DNA from: Betaproteobacteria bacterium
GTDB taxonomy: Bacteria; Pseudomonadota; Gammaproteobacteria; Burkholderiales; SG8-39
Assembly: GCA_016195915.1 (NCBI GenBank)
Contig: JACPYS010000067.1
Location: forward strand, 1 to 64,000
DNA length: 64,000 bases
Direction: 5' to 3'
The first letter of the stretch is position 1. Each line of letters opens with the position of its first letter. Under the pieces are notes generated by a model. It searched no databases and was not told the DNA's origin. It saw only the letters and a program-made list of their open reading frames with translations. The position numbers and the translations under genes were made by a program. Positions 27,417-35,866 of the stretch are shown piece by piece.

Positions 27417-28211
27417 ATGCATGCATTCAAGTATCACCGCGCTTCCAGCGCCAACGAAGCTGCTTCGATCGTGGCCAGGAATGGCGAAGCACGCTTTCTC
27501 GCAGGCGGGCAGAGCCTGGTCCAGATGATGAAGCTGCGCTTTGTTTCGCCTTCGGACCTGGTCGACCTGGGCAGCATCAAGGACCTTGCCGGAATCAAGG
27601 CCGACGGTTCGGGTGTCACCATCGGCGCCATGACGCGCCACGCGGAAGTCGCCGGATCGGCCGAGGTACGAAAGGCGATTCCGGCGCTCGCCGCACTTGC
27701 CGGGACGATCGGCGACAGGCAGGTGCGCAACATGGGCACCCTCGGCGGCGCGATCGCCCACGCCGACCCGGCGGCGGACTATCCCGCCGCGGTGCTCGGC
27801 CTGGGAGCGACGATCCATACCAACAAGCGCAAGATCGCGGCGGACGACTTTTTCAAGGGCATGATGGAGACGGCGTTGCAGCCCGGCGAGTTGATTACCT
27901 CGGTCAGCTTCCCCGTTCCCAAACGCGCGGCCTACATGAAGTTCAAGAACCAGGCCTCCCGCTTCGCGATCGTCGGCGTGTTCGTTGCCGACACCGCCGG
28001 CGGGGTTCGCGTCGCCGTCACGGGCGCCGGGCCCTGCGTCTTCCGCTCGAAGGAACTGGAAGCCGCGCTGTCGAAAAGCTTCACTGCGCAGGCCGCGGCG
28101 GGCGTGAAGGTGTCCGACAAGGGGCTCAACAAGGATCTGCACGCGTCACCCGAGTACCGCGCGCACCTGATCACCGTGATGGCGAAGCGGGCGGTGCAGA
28201 GCATCGCTTAA
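27417..28211 (+). CDS. coxM: Molybdenum hydroxylase FAD-binding subunit (CoxM-like)
   Basis: A 264-residue FAD-binding medium subunit. It shows the FAD-binding blocks FLAGGQSLVQMMKLR (about residues 27-41) and NMGTLGGAIAHADPAAD (about 105-121), then a C-terminal CO_deh_flav_C-type domain. It receives electrons from CoxS and passes them to the respiratory chain or another acceptor. GAGGAG precedes ATG 27417, with only 10 bases after coxL. A hairpin that could act as a terminator follows the stop. Confidence 0.92.
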   Translation: MHAFKYHRASSANEAASIVARNGEARFLAGGQSLVQMMKLRFVSPSDLVDLGSIKDLAGIKADGSGVTIGAMTRHAEVAGSAEVRKAIPALAALAGTIGDRQVRNMGTLGGAIAHADPAADYPAAVLGLGATIHTNKRKIAADDFFKGMMETALQPGELITSVSFPVPKRAAYMKFKNQASRFAIVGVFVADTAGGVRVAVTGAGPCVFRSKELEAALSKSFTAQAAAGVKVSDKGLNKDLHASPEYRAHLITVMAKRAVQSIA

Positions 28212-28234
28212 GCCGTACTTCGCGACGTGCCACG

Positions 28235-28264
28235 AGGGCAGGGTGCCGAAAGGCTGCCCTGCCC
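28235..28264 (+). terminator. Terminator-like hairpin after coxM
   Basis: AGGGCAG (28235-28241) can pair with CTGCCCT (28254-28260), enclosing a 12-base loop that includes GAAA. A short T-rich stretch (CCCTTTCTGTT) follows. The U-tract is weak, so termination may be partial and the downstream cox accessory genes could be read through. Confidence 0.4.
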
Positions 28265-28356
28265 TTTCTGTTCCGGACATTCCCCTCGTCAGGTGAGGTT
28301 CGTCCGACCTGCGGTAGAGTCGCAAGATCGGAAATAAATGCCGTAGCGAGGTCCGC

Positions 28357-29538
28357 ATGTCGCTTCCCGCGTCACTCACGCTTTCCCACTGCCTGCCCGA
28401 GGACTTCGACCGGGCGACGCTGGTCGCTCGTGTGTGGCTCCCGGCAATCGGCGGACCGACGCCTGCGCTGGTGCGACCGGACGGCGTGTACGACCTCGCC
28501 GCGGTCGCACCGACGGTGAGCCAGTTGCTCGAACTGGATCGACCGCTCGCGTCAGTGCACGCAGCCGGCGCGCTGCCGCGCATCGCGATGCCGGCCGAAA
28601 CGCTCGCCAATTCTGCAGCTGATGCACGCGATGCGGGCAAACCCTGGTTCCTTGCGCCCTGCGATCTGCAGCCGGTCAAGGCTGCGGGTGTCACATTCGT
28701 GTCGAGCATGCTCGAGCGCGTGATCGAAGAGCAGGCGCGCGGCGATCCTGCGAAGGCCGAGTCGACCCGCGCGGCGATCATTGCGGTGATTGGAGACAAT
28801 CTGTCGCGCGTGGTGCCGGGTTCGCCGCAGGCCGCGGAACTCAAGAAACTCCTCGTAGCGCGCGGTGCCTGGTCGCAGTACCTCGAGGTCGGCATCGGCC
28901 CCGATGCGGAGGTCTTCACCAAGTGCCCGCCGATGGCGGCGGTCGGCGTGGGCGCCGAGATCGGCATCCTCGCGCAATCGCGGTGGAACAACCCGGAGCC
29001 GGAAATCGTGCTGGCCGTGACCAGCCGAGGGACCATCGCCGGCGCGGCGCTCGGCAACGACGTCAACCTGCGCGACTACGAAGGCCGCAGCGCACTTCTG
29101 CTCGGCAAGGCAAAGGACAACAACGCGTCGTGCGCGATCGGGCCGTTCATCCGTTTGTTCGATGGAAGCTTCTCGCTCGAGGATGTGCGCCGTGCGGACA
29201 TCGCGATGCGCGTCGACGGGCCGGACGGATTCGTCCTGCACGCCTCGAGCCCGATGGGCAAGATCAGCCGCGACCCCGCAGACTTGGTGCGGCACGCGAT
29301 TGGCCCGAATCACCAGTATCCCGATGGCCTGATGCTCTTTCTCGGAACGATGTTTGCCCCCACCCAGGATCGGTTCGGTCCAGGGCAAGGCTTCAGCCAT
29401 GCCGTCGGCGACCTCGTGACCATCTCGACGCCGAAACTGGGCGCGCTGGTCAACCGAGTGAACCACGCCGACCGGATTGCGCCGTGGACGTTCGGGCTCG
29501 CGGCCCTGATGGCAAGCATTGCGGCGCGCGGGCACTGA
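28357..29538 (+). CDS. Fumarylacetoacetate hydrolase family protein
   Basis: A 393-residue FAH-superfamily enzyme with the C-terminal catalytic fold. Visible are the metal-ligand glutamates in NNPEPEIVLAV, the GNDVNLRDYEGRSALLLGKAKD block with the conserved Asp, and VGDLVTISTPKLGALVN. Family members hydrolyse beta-diketones or decarboxylate/hydrate 2-oxo acids and use a divalent metal. It is longer than simple FAH-domain hydrolases by an N-terminal 90-residue extension. GAGG precedes ATG 28357. Its position between coxM and coxD suggests that it acts on the same substrate or on the oxidation product of the molybdenum enzyme. Confidence 0.82.
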   Translation: MSLPASLTLSHCLPEDFDRATLVARVWLPAIGGPTPALVRPDGVYDLAAVAPTVSQLLELDRPLASVHAAGALPRIAMPAETLANSAADARDAGKPWFLAPCDLQPVKAAGVTFVSSMLERVIEEQARGDPAKAESTRAAIIAVIGDNLSRVVPGSPQAAELKKLLVARGAWSQYLEVGIGPDAEVFTKCPPMAAVGVGAEIGILAQSRWNNPEPEIVLAVTSRGTIAGAALGNDVNLRDYEGRSALLLGKAKDNNASCAIGPFIRLFDGSFSLEDVRRADIAMRVDGPDGFVLHASSPMGKISRDPADLVRHAIGPNHQYPDGLMLFLGTMFAPTQDRFGPGQGFSHAVGDLVTISTPKLGALVNRVNHADRIAPWTFGLAALMASIAARGH

Positions 29539-29610
29539 CTGGACTCCCGCTGGCGCGCCCAGGGCGAATCGCGGAGAATGCGCGTTTCGCTCCGGAATCG
29601 CCTCCCGCAC

Positions 29611-30525
29611 ATGCCCTCCGTTTCGCTTCCCGCTTCGATCGACGCTGCCCAGGAACTGCTCGCGCGCGCCGACTACGTCGCCGACCGCAGCCTTGCCACG
29701 TCGGTTTTCCTGTCGCTCGCGATGAAACGGCCGCTATTCCTCGAGGGCGAAGCCGGCGTAGGCAAGACCGAGATCGCGAAGGTGCTCTCGGCCAGCCTCG
29801 GCCGCGAACTGATCCGCCTGCAATGCTACGAGGGCCTGGACGTCGCGCAGGCCGCCTACGAGTGGAACTATTCCCGTCAGATGATCGAGATCCGCCTCGC
29901 GGAGGCCGCGGGCGAAAAGTCCCGCGAGAAGATGGCCACCGACATCTTTTCCGAGCGCTTCCTGGTGAAACGACCGCTGCTGCACGCGCTCGAGGGAAAG
30001 AAGGGCGCCGCGCCGGTGCTGCTGATCGACGAACTGGACCGTACCGACGAACCCTTCGAGGCCTACCTGCTGGAAGTGCTGTCGGATTTCCAGATCACCA
30101 TTCCGGAGATCGGCACCATCAAGGCGGCGGAGCCGCCGGTGGTGGTGATCACTTCGAACCGCACGCGTGAAATCCATGACGCGGTCAAGCGGCGCTGCCT
30201 GTACCACTGGGTCGATTACCCGAACGCCGAGCGCGAGCTCGAGATCGTCAGGCGCAAGGCGCCGCGCGCCGCGGAAGGCCTGTCGCGCGAAGTGGTGGCC
30301 TTCGTGCAAAGGTTGCGCTCGGTGGATCTGTTCAAGTTGCCGGGCGTGGCTGAAACCATCGACTGGGCCAACGCACTGGTCGCGCTCGACAAGCTCGCGC
30401 TCGATCCCGATACCGTCAGCAACACTCTTGGCGTGCTGCTCAAGTATCAGGACGACATCGAACGCATCGCCGGCGAGGAAGCCGCACGTCTCGTCGCCGA
30501 GGCCAAGACCGCCGTCGCCGCCTAG
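29611..30525 (+). CDS. coxD: MoxR-type AAA ATPase (CoxD-like)
   Basis: A 304-residue MoxR-family AAA+ ATPase. Walker A is EGEAGVGKTEIA, Walker B is VLLIDELDRTDE, and sensor 1 is VITSNRTREI. CoxD helps build the bimetallic site of CO dehydrogenase and works with a VWA-domain partner (CoxE), which follows here. ATG 29611 was chosen by comparison with family N-termini; an in-frame ATG 33 bases upstream has a GGAG too close to it. It starts about 70 bases after the FAH gene. coxE follows 13 bases after its stop. Confidence 0.9.
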   Translation: MPSVSLPASIDAAQELLARADYVADRSLATSVFLSLAMKRPLFLEGEAGVGKTEIAKVLSASLGRELIRLQCYEGLDVAQAAYEWNYSRQMIEIRLAEAAGEKSREKMATDIFSERFLVKRPLLHALEGKKGAAPVLLIDELDRTDEPFEAYLLEVLSDFQITIPEIGTIKAAEPPVVVITSNRTREIHDAVKRRCLYHWVDYPNAERELEIVRRKAPRAAEGLSREVVAFVQRLRSVDLFKLPGVAETIDWANALVALDKLALDPDTVSNTLGVLLKYQDDIERIAGEEAARLVAEAKTAVAA

Positions 30526-30538
30526 GCTGTCGCCGGCC

Positions 30539-31762
30539 GTGCTGCCGTTCCACGATCTCGCCGACGCTCGCGGCAAGCTTGCCGAGAACGTGATGCACTT
30601 CGCGCGGCTCCTGCGCGAGGCGGGGCTGCCGATCGGCCCGGACCGCGTGATCGACTGCGTCGATGCGCTGTCGCTGCCCGGTTTTCTCAGTTCGGCGCGC
30701 GGGCGCAGCGATTTCTACTGGACGCTCTCGGCGCTGCTCCTGTCGCGCGAGCAGCAGCGCCCGGTCTTCGACCAGGCCTTCGCCCTGTTCTGGCGCGACC
30801 CGAAACTGGCCGAAAAGATGATGCAGCTGCTCCTGCCCAAGACCTACGGCCGCGCGCCGAAACCCGAGCAGGAGCAAAGTCAGCGCCTCACCGATGCGCT
30901 GTACGGCCAACAAAGGGAACAAGACGGGCCCAAGCCCCATGAAGAGGAAATCGAACTCGACGCGCGGCTCACGTTTTCCTCGCGTGAGGTCCTGCAACGC
31001 ATGGACTTTGACACCATGACCGCGGCCGAACTGGCGGAAGCGAAGAAGGCGATTGCGGAGTTGCGCCTGCCGTTGCCCCGGATCCGCACGCGGCGTTTCT
31101 CTCCTGCGCCGCGTGGCGCACGCATCGACATGCGCGCGACGCTCAAACGCAGCCTGCGCGAGTCGGGCGAACTGGTCGAGCTCACGCGCGCCGCGCCGCG
31201 CACGCTGCACCCGCCGCTGGTGGTGCTGTGCGACATCTCGGGCTCGATGAATCCCTACGCGCGCATGTTCCTGCACTTCCTGCACGCCATTACCAACGAC
31301 CGCGACCGGGTGAGCGTGTTCGTATTCGGCACGCGCCTCACCAATATCACCCGCCAGCTTCGCCACCGCGACGTGGACCTGGCGATGCGCCGCGTTGCCG
31401 ACGCGATCAAGGACTGGTCGGGCGGCACCAAGATCGGCGCCTGTCTGCACGAATTCAACTGGCGCTGGGCGCGGCGCACGCTCGGGCAGAATGCCTGCGT
31501 GCTGCTGGTCTCCGACGGGCTGGATCGCGAGGCGGGCGAAGGGCTTGCGCAAGAAATGGAACGGATCTCCAAGTCCTGCCGGCAGTTGATCTGGCTCAAT
31601 CCGCTGTTGCGCTACGAACGCTTCGAAGCCAAGCCGGCCGGCGTGCGCGCCATGCTCCCTTACGTCGACCGCTTCCTGCCGGTGCATAATCTGCAAAGCC
31701 TCACGCAAATGGCGAAAGCGCTCAACCAACCCGTGCCGCGCGCCGGGAACAGGCTGCACTGA
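30539..31762 (+). CDS. coxE: CoxE-like VWA domain protein
   Basis: A 407-residue protein with a C-terminal von Willebrand factor A domain. The MIDAS motif is LCDISGSMNPYARM (D-x-S-x-S) and the later metal ligands lie near TKIGACLHEFN and LLVSDGLDR. The N-terminal half is charged and helical. CoxE-type proteins pair with MoxR ATPases such as CoxD to mature molybdenum hydroxylases. GTG 30539 was chosen because it falls 13 bases after the coxD stop; the frame extends upstream inside coxD. Confidence 0.88.
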   Translation: MLPFHDLADARGKLAENVMHFARLLREAGLPIGPDRVIDCVDALSLPGFLSSARGRSDFYWTLSALLLSREQQRPVFDQAFALFWRDPKLAEKMMQLLLPKTYGRAPKPEQEQSQRLTDALYGQQREQDGPKPHEEEIELDARLTFSSREVLQRMDFDTMTAAELAEAKKAIAELRLPLPRIRTRRFSPAPRGARIDMRATLKRSLRESGELVELTRAAPRTLHPPLVVLCDISGSMNPYARMFLHFLHAITNDRDRVSVFVFGTRLTNITRQLRHRDVDLAMRRVADAIKDWSGGTKIGACLHEFNWRWARRTLGQNACVLLVSDGLDREAGEGLAQEMERISKSCRQLIWLNPLLRYERFEAKPAGVRAMLPYVDRFLPVHNLQSLTQMAKALNQPVPRAGNRLH

Positions 31763-31775
31763 TCGGAGGGCAAGC

Positions 31776-32369
31776 ATGGAACTGACGGGCGAACAACTCA
31801 TACCGGCGCCACAGGCCGAAACCTGGGCGGCGCTCAACGACCCTGAGGTGCTGAAGGCCTGCGTGCCGGGTTGCGAAACCATCGAACGCGTCTCGGAAAC
31901 GGAGTTCACCATCCGCATGACGGCGCGAGTTGGTCCGGTTTCGGCGAAGTTCAAGGGAAAACTGACGATCGCCGACCTCGATCCGCCGAACGCGTATTCG
32001 CTCTCGTTCGAAGGCCAGGGCGGCCCGGCCGGGTTCGGCAAGGGCGGCGCGAAGGTGCGGCTCGCTCCAGAGGGCCACTCCACCAGGCTCAGTTATCAGG
32101 TCAAGGCAAACGTGGGTGGCAAACTCGCGCAGATCGGTTCGCGCCTGATCGACGCAGCGGCCGGCAAACTCTCGAACGATTTCTTCAATGCCTTCAACGA
32201 AAGGATGGCGAGCATGCACGCACCCGCGGCGACACTCGACGAGGACCACCCCGGGCCGGTGGCGGACGACGCGAACAAGCCCGCGGTAACCGATGCGACG
32301 CTGCGCTGGCTCGCGGCGACGGCGCTGGTGGTATTCACGGTGGCGTTATTCACGCTGCTCCACGCGTGA
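31776..32369 (+). CDS. coxG: CoxG-like SRPBCC membrane-anchored protein
   Basis: A 197-residue protein with an N-terminal CoxG/SRPBCC (START-like) domain. It begins ELTGEQLIPAPQAETWAAL and contains LKACVPGCETIER, FKGKLTIADLDPPNAYSL and NVGGKLAQIGSRLIDAAAGKL. A C-terminal TM helix (LRWLAATALVVFTVALFTLL) anchors it to the inner membrane. CoxG tethers CO dehydrogenase-type enzymes to the membrane and aids quinone reduction. It follows coxE closely (13 bases) with a GGAGG site, and its stop overlaps the alanyl-tRNA editing gene by GTGA. Confidence 0.9.
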   Translation: MELTGEQLIPAPQAETWAALNDPEVLKACVPGCETIERVSETEFTIRMTARVGPVSAKFKGKLTIADLDPPNAYSLSFEGQGGPAGFGKGGAKVRLAPEGHSTRLSYQVKANVGGKLAQIGSRLIDAAAGKLSNDFFNAFNERMASMHAPAATLDEDHPGPVADDANKPAVTDATLRWLAATALVVFTVALFTLLHA

Positions 32370-33085
32370 CGCAGCTCGTCTTTCGCGACGACGCGTACGA
32401 AAGGAGTTGTGACGCGCGCATCGTCGCAGTGCGTCGCAGCGAGGCCTCGGTCGCGGTCGAACTCGACGCCACCGTGTTCTATCCGATGAGCGGCGGACAG
32501 GCGGGCGATACCGGCGTACTGCGTGCCAACAACATCGAGTTGCGAGTGACCGACACCCGCAAAGGGGAGGACTCCGACCGCGTCCTGCACCTGCTTGCAC
32601 CGGATGCCGATCCTCCCGCAATCGGATCACCGGTCATCGCCGAACTTGATTGGGAACGCCGCCATCGCCACATGCGGATGCACACCTGCATGCACCTGCT
32701 GTGCGCCGTGGTCGCGGCGCCAGTCACCGGCGGGCGCATCGCCAAGGACAAGTCGCACCTCGACTTCGACATCGACATGGCAAAGCTCGACAAGGAAGCC
32801 ATCGAAAAGCGCTTGAACGAGCTGATCGAGGGCGCGCACGCGGCGACGCCCCGCTGGATCGACAGCGCGGAGCTGGCCGCCAATCCGCAATTGGTGAAGA
32901 CCATGTCGGTCGCGCCGCCGCTGGGCGAACGGCGCGTGCGGCTGCTCGAGATCCCGGGCGTCGATCTGCAGGCCTGTGGCGGCACCCATGTCGCCAACAC
33001 CCGCGAAATCGGACGCGTGCAGGTAGTGAGGATCCGCTCGGAGGGGAAGCGTAACAAACGCGTCACGGTTGCGTTCGCCCCCTGA
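32366..33085 (+). CDS. Alanyl-tRNA editing protein AlaX-like
   Basis: A 239-residue stand-alone editing domain related to AlaRS (and ThrRS) editing domains. Visible zinc-site motifs are HMRMHTCMHLL (HxxxH) and the C-terminal CGGTHVANT (Cys and His). These proteins hydrolyse mischarged Ser-/Gly-tRNA(Ala) in the cytoplasm. The start is GTG 32366, overlapping the coxG stop by four bases (GTGA), so it is translated from the cox messenger even though its role is general. The frame extends far upstream inside coxG and is ignored. Confidence 0.88.
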   Translation: MTQLVFRDDAYERSCDARIVAVRRSEASVAVELDATVFYPMSGGQAGDTGVLRANNIELRVTDTRKGEDSDRVLHLLAPDADPPAIGSPVIAELDWERRHRHMRMHTCMHLLCAVVAAPVTGGRIAKDKSHLDFDIDMAKLDKEAIEKRLNELIEGAHAATPRWIDSAELAANPQLVKTMSVAPPLGERRVRLLEIPGVDLQACGGTHVANTREIGRVQVVRIRSEGKRNKRVTVAFAP

Positions 33086-33087
33086 CC

Positions 33088-33915
33088 ATGAACTGGAAGT
33101 GGAAGTGGTTGATTCTCGTCGCGCTCCTTTCCGCCGCCCTTGCGGGCTGTGCGGCGCTTTTCGAGCCGCTCGAGCAACGGCTGCTTTTCCGTCCACGGCC
33201 TGTCGACCGGGAACGGCTTGCGGCAATGGAAAAACGCCTCGACAACATCGAGCCGGTCGAACTTGCCGCGGAGGAAGGCGTGCGCATCCGTGGCTGGCTG
33301 CAGAAACCGAAGGGGGTGGCGAAATTCCCGCTGGTGATCGTATTCGGCGGGGTCGCGCGCGAAACCTCCTGGCTGCTCAACTGGCCGCAGAAGACGGATC
33401 AATGGGGCTGGCTGATCGTCAACTACCGCGGCTACGGTACGTCGGAGGGCGCTCCGAGCGAGCGGGCGCTGTACGCGGATGCGAAACTGATTTTCGATTA
33501 CGACGCGGCGCGCGCCGACGTCGATGCCACGCGCATCGTCGTGCTCGGCCGCAGCCTCGGTTCGGCGGTCGCCGCGCAACTTGCCGCAGAGCGCCCGGTC
33601 CGTTCGCTGATACTCACCACGCCGCTGGATAGCCTCGCTTCCATCGGCAACCGGCGTTTCCCCTTCCTGCCGGTCGTGGTGATCGCGGGCGGCCACTACG
33701 ACATCGCGGCGCTCGCGCCGCGTATCTTCCGCCCCGCGCTATTCGTCATTGCGGAGGAAGATGACGTCACACCGCCAGAGCACGGAGAACGCCTCGCCGG
33801 ACTGTGGGCCGGTGAAAAAAAGATCGTGCGCATTCCAGGCGCCGGCCACCGCATGGTGGAGTGGCGGGCCGAGTATTGGGCCGCCGTCAACGCCTGGCTC
33901 AGCGCGCAGCGCTAG
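33088..33915 (+). CDS. Alpha/beta hydrolase lipoprotein
   Basis: A 275-residue serine hydrolase with a lipoprotein signal (LVALLSAALAGCAALF; Cys near residue 21), so it is membrane-anchored in the periplasm. The nucleophile elbow is VVLGRSLGSAVAAQ (Ser), the acid residue lies in FVIAEEDDVTP and the histidine in PGAGHRMVEW. The pattern resembles the BEM46/YfhR-type hydrolases. It begins two bases after the AlaX stop. It ends tail-to-tail with the exported methyltransferase gene, overlapping 17 bases. Confidence 0.82.
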   Translation: MNWKWKWLILVALLSAALAGCAALFEPLEQRLLFRPRPVDRERLAAMEKRLDNIEPVELAAEEGVRIRGWLQKPKGVAKFPLVIVFGGVARETSWLLNWPQKTDQWGWLIVNYRGYGTSEGAPSERALYADAKLIFDYDAARADVDATRIVVLGRSLGSAVAAQLAAERPVRSLILTTPLDSLASIGNRRFPFLPVVVIAGGHYDIAALAPRIFRPALFVIAEEDDVTPPEHGERLAGLWAGEKKIVRIPGAGHRMVEWRAEYWAAVNAWLSAQR

Positions 33916-34468
33916 GCTTTTTCCTGGCGGGCTTCCCGCTTTTCGGGATGGTCCAGAAATACACCGTGCGTCCATTCGACTCGAGCTTCTTCTCAGGCAG
34001 CCAGTCGCCCATGTCGAACTGGTGGGAAACGATCCGGGTGCCGGGCTTGAGTTCCGCCCATAGCCGCGGACGCAGCTTCAGGTTCAACTCCGGCAGCAGG
34101 TAGAGCGTGACCACGCTCGCCGCCTTGAAGTCCGCCTTGAACAGGTCTTCGTTGCGGAATTCAACCAGCTTCCCGACGCCGTTTTTTTTCGCGTTCTCGT
34201 TCGCCTCGCGGATGCGCTCGGGATCGATGTCGATGCCGACTGCGCGTACGCCATACTTCCTCGCTGCGGTGACCGCGATGCGGCCGTCACCCGAGCCGAG
34301 ATCGAACAGCACGTCGCCCGCTTTCACGTCGGCGAGGCGCAGCATGTCCTCGACCAGCTCCTGCGGTGTCGGCACGAAAATGACATCGGGCGCGCGGTTC
34401 TGCGGGAAAGCGGGGTGAATCGCGCACAGCATCCACAGGCCGAGCAATGCGATGCGCAGGATTTTCAT
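33899..34468 (-). CDS. Exported class I SAM-dependent methyltransferase-like protein
   Basis: A 189-residue protein with an N-terminal hydrophobic signal segment (MKILRIALLGLWMLCAIHP, cleavage near AFPQ) and then a class I methyltransferase fold. Motif I is VLFDLGSGDGRIAVTAA, the acidic loop is VGIDIDPERI, and a NEDLFKADF block follows. SAM is not expected in the periplasm, so an exported methyltransferase is odd; membrane anchoring facing the cytosol is an alternative. ATG 34468 was chosen for the signal; a TTG at 34492 overlaps the pmbA stop by TTGA and would add eight residues. Confidence 0.8.
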   Translation of the reverse strand: MKILRIALLGLWMLCAIHPAFPQNRAPDVIFVPTPQELVEDMLRLADVKAGDVLFDLGSGDGRIAVTAARKYGVRAVGIDIDPERIREANENAKKNGVGKLVEFRNEDLFKADFKAASVVTLYLLPELNLKLRPRLWAELKPGTRIVSHQFDMGDWLPEKKLESNGRTVYFWTIPKSGKPARKKPSAAR

Positions 34469-34488
34469 GCGGTCGTCGGTCCGGGAGC

Positions 34489-35844
34489 TCAATTGCCGGC
34501 GATCGTCATATTTTCGACCAGGATCGAGCCCGATTGCCGCGACCCGCGCACCACCACGTCATTGCCGACCGCCGTGATGCCCTGGTACATGTCGCGCAGG
34601 TTGCCGGCGATGGTGATTTCCTCGACCGCATAGGCGATTTCGCCGTTTTCCACCCAGTAACCCGCGGCGCCGCGGGAATAGTCCCCGGTCACCATGTTCA
34701 CGCCCTGGCCGAGCAGTTCGGTCACCAGCAGTCCGCGATTCATTGCCTTGAGCATGCCGCGGAAATCGTGCTCGCCGGGGCGCACGATCAGATTGTGGTT
34801 TCCGCCGGCGCTGCCGGTGGAGCGCAGTCCCAGCTTGCGCGCCGAATAGCTGCTGAGAAAATAGCCCTGCAGAACACCGTCGGCGACCACTTGGCGGGTG
34901 CAGGTTGCAACGCCCTCCTCGTCGAACGGGGAACTCGCCAGCTCGCGCGGGAGCAGCGGCAACTCGTCGATGCTCACGCCGCTCGCAAACACCTGCTTGC
35001 CAAGGCTGTCGAGCAGGAACGACGATTTCCGGTACAGGCTCCCGCCGCTCACTGCCGACACGAAATGACCGATGAGTCCCGCCGCTAGCGGCGCCTCGAA
35101 CAGCACGGGGGACTGCCGCGTCGAGAGCTTTCTTGCCCCGAGGCGCGCGAGCGCACGCTCGGCGGCGTAGCGCCCGAGCACGACCGGATCGGCCAGGCGT
35201 TCCGGGACCCGCGTTGCGCTGTACCAGTCGTCGCGCTGCATGCCTGCGCGGTCTTCCGCGATGAGGCTGCACCAGAGCGTATGCCTCGAGTTGCGAAAAC
35301 CGCCGGTGAAGCCCTCGCTGTTGGCAATCACGAACTGCGAATCTTGCGTCGAGACGGTCGCGCCTTCGGAGTTCTTCACCTTCGGGCTGACCGCGAATGC
35401 CGCCGCCTCGCAGCGCCGGGCGAGTTCGATCGCCTCCTCGGGGGAGATTTCCCAGGGGTGATACAGATCCAGATCCGGCTGCTCGCGCGCAAGACACTCC
35501 GGCTCGGGCAGCCCGGAGCAATCGTCCTCGGCGGTGAAGCGCGCAATGGCGAGCGCCGCCTCGACCGTGCTGCCCAGGGCCGCGGGAGAAAAATCGGATG
35601 TGCTCGCGTGACCGCGCCGCACCTTCGGCCGCGCGCCGAGGTAGACCGACACTCCCACGTCCTTTTCGCGGTTGTGCTCGAGCGTTTCCACCTCCCCCTT
35701 GCGCACGCTCACGCTCAGGCCGTGGGCCTCCGAGACTCCGCACTCACAAGCGCTCGCACCGAGCGTGCGAGCGTGGCCGAGGAGCGTCTGCGCGATTTGC
35801 GAGAGTTGCCCGGGGGAGTAGGTGAATCGATTGGCATGTCGCAT
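34489..35844 (-). CDS. pmbA: TldE/PmbA metalloprotease subunit
   Basis: A 451-residue TldE/PmbA family protein, the partner of TldD in a heterodimeric zinc protease that processes microcins and degrades unfolded or antitoxin peptides. Family features include the N-terminal SVSVRKGEVETLEHNREK and the C-terminal GLLVTELLGQGVNMVTGDY and GAAGYWVENGEIAYAVEEI. TldD is not in the window. It is divergent from darP, 22 bases apart, a common arrangement in proteobacteria. It is followed by the exported methyltransferase gene. Confidence 0.93.
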   Translation of the reverse strand: MRHANRFTYSPGQLSQIAQTLLGHARTLGASACECGVSEAHGLSVSVRKGEVETLEHNREKDVGVSVYLGARPKVRRGHASTSDFSPAALGSTVEAALAIARFTAEDDCSGLPEPECLAREQPDLDLYHPWEISPEEAIELARRCEAAAFAVSPKVKNSEGATVSTQDSQFVIANSEGFTGGFRNSRHTLWCSLIAEDRAGMQRDDWYSATRVPERLADPVVLGRYAAERALARLGARKLSTRQSPVLFEAPLAAGLIGHFVSAVSGGSLYRKSSFLLDSLGKQVFASGVSIDELPLLPRELASSPFDEEGVATCTRQVVADGVLQGYFLSSYSARKLGLRSTGSAGGNHNLIVRPGEHDFRGMLKAMNRGLLVTELLGQGVNMVTGDYSRGAAGYWVENGEIAYAVEEITIAGNLRDMYQGITAVGNDVVVRGSRQSGSILVENMTIAGN

Positions 35845-35866
35845 GGCGCGCTATGATATCAGCGCA

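Noticed and set aside
25694-27430. 578-codon frame antisense to coxL
   Set aside because: Shadow of codon bias; no recognisable domain and it lies fully within an intact CoxL gene.
30440-32083. 547-codon frame antisense to coxE and coxG
   Set aside because: Covers two real genes and shows no domain.
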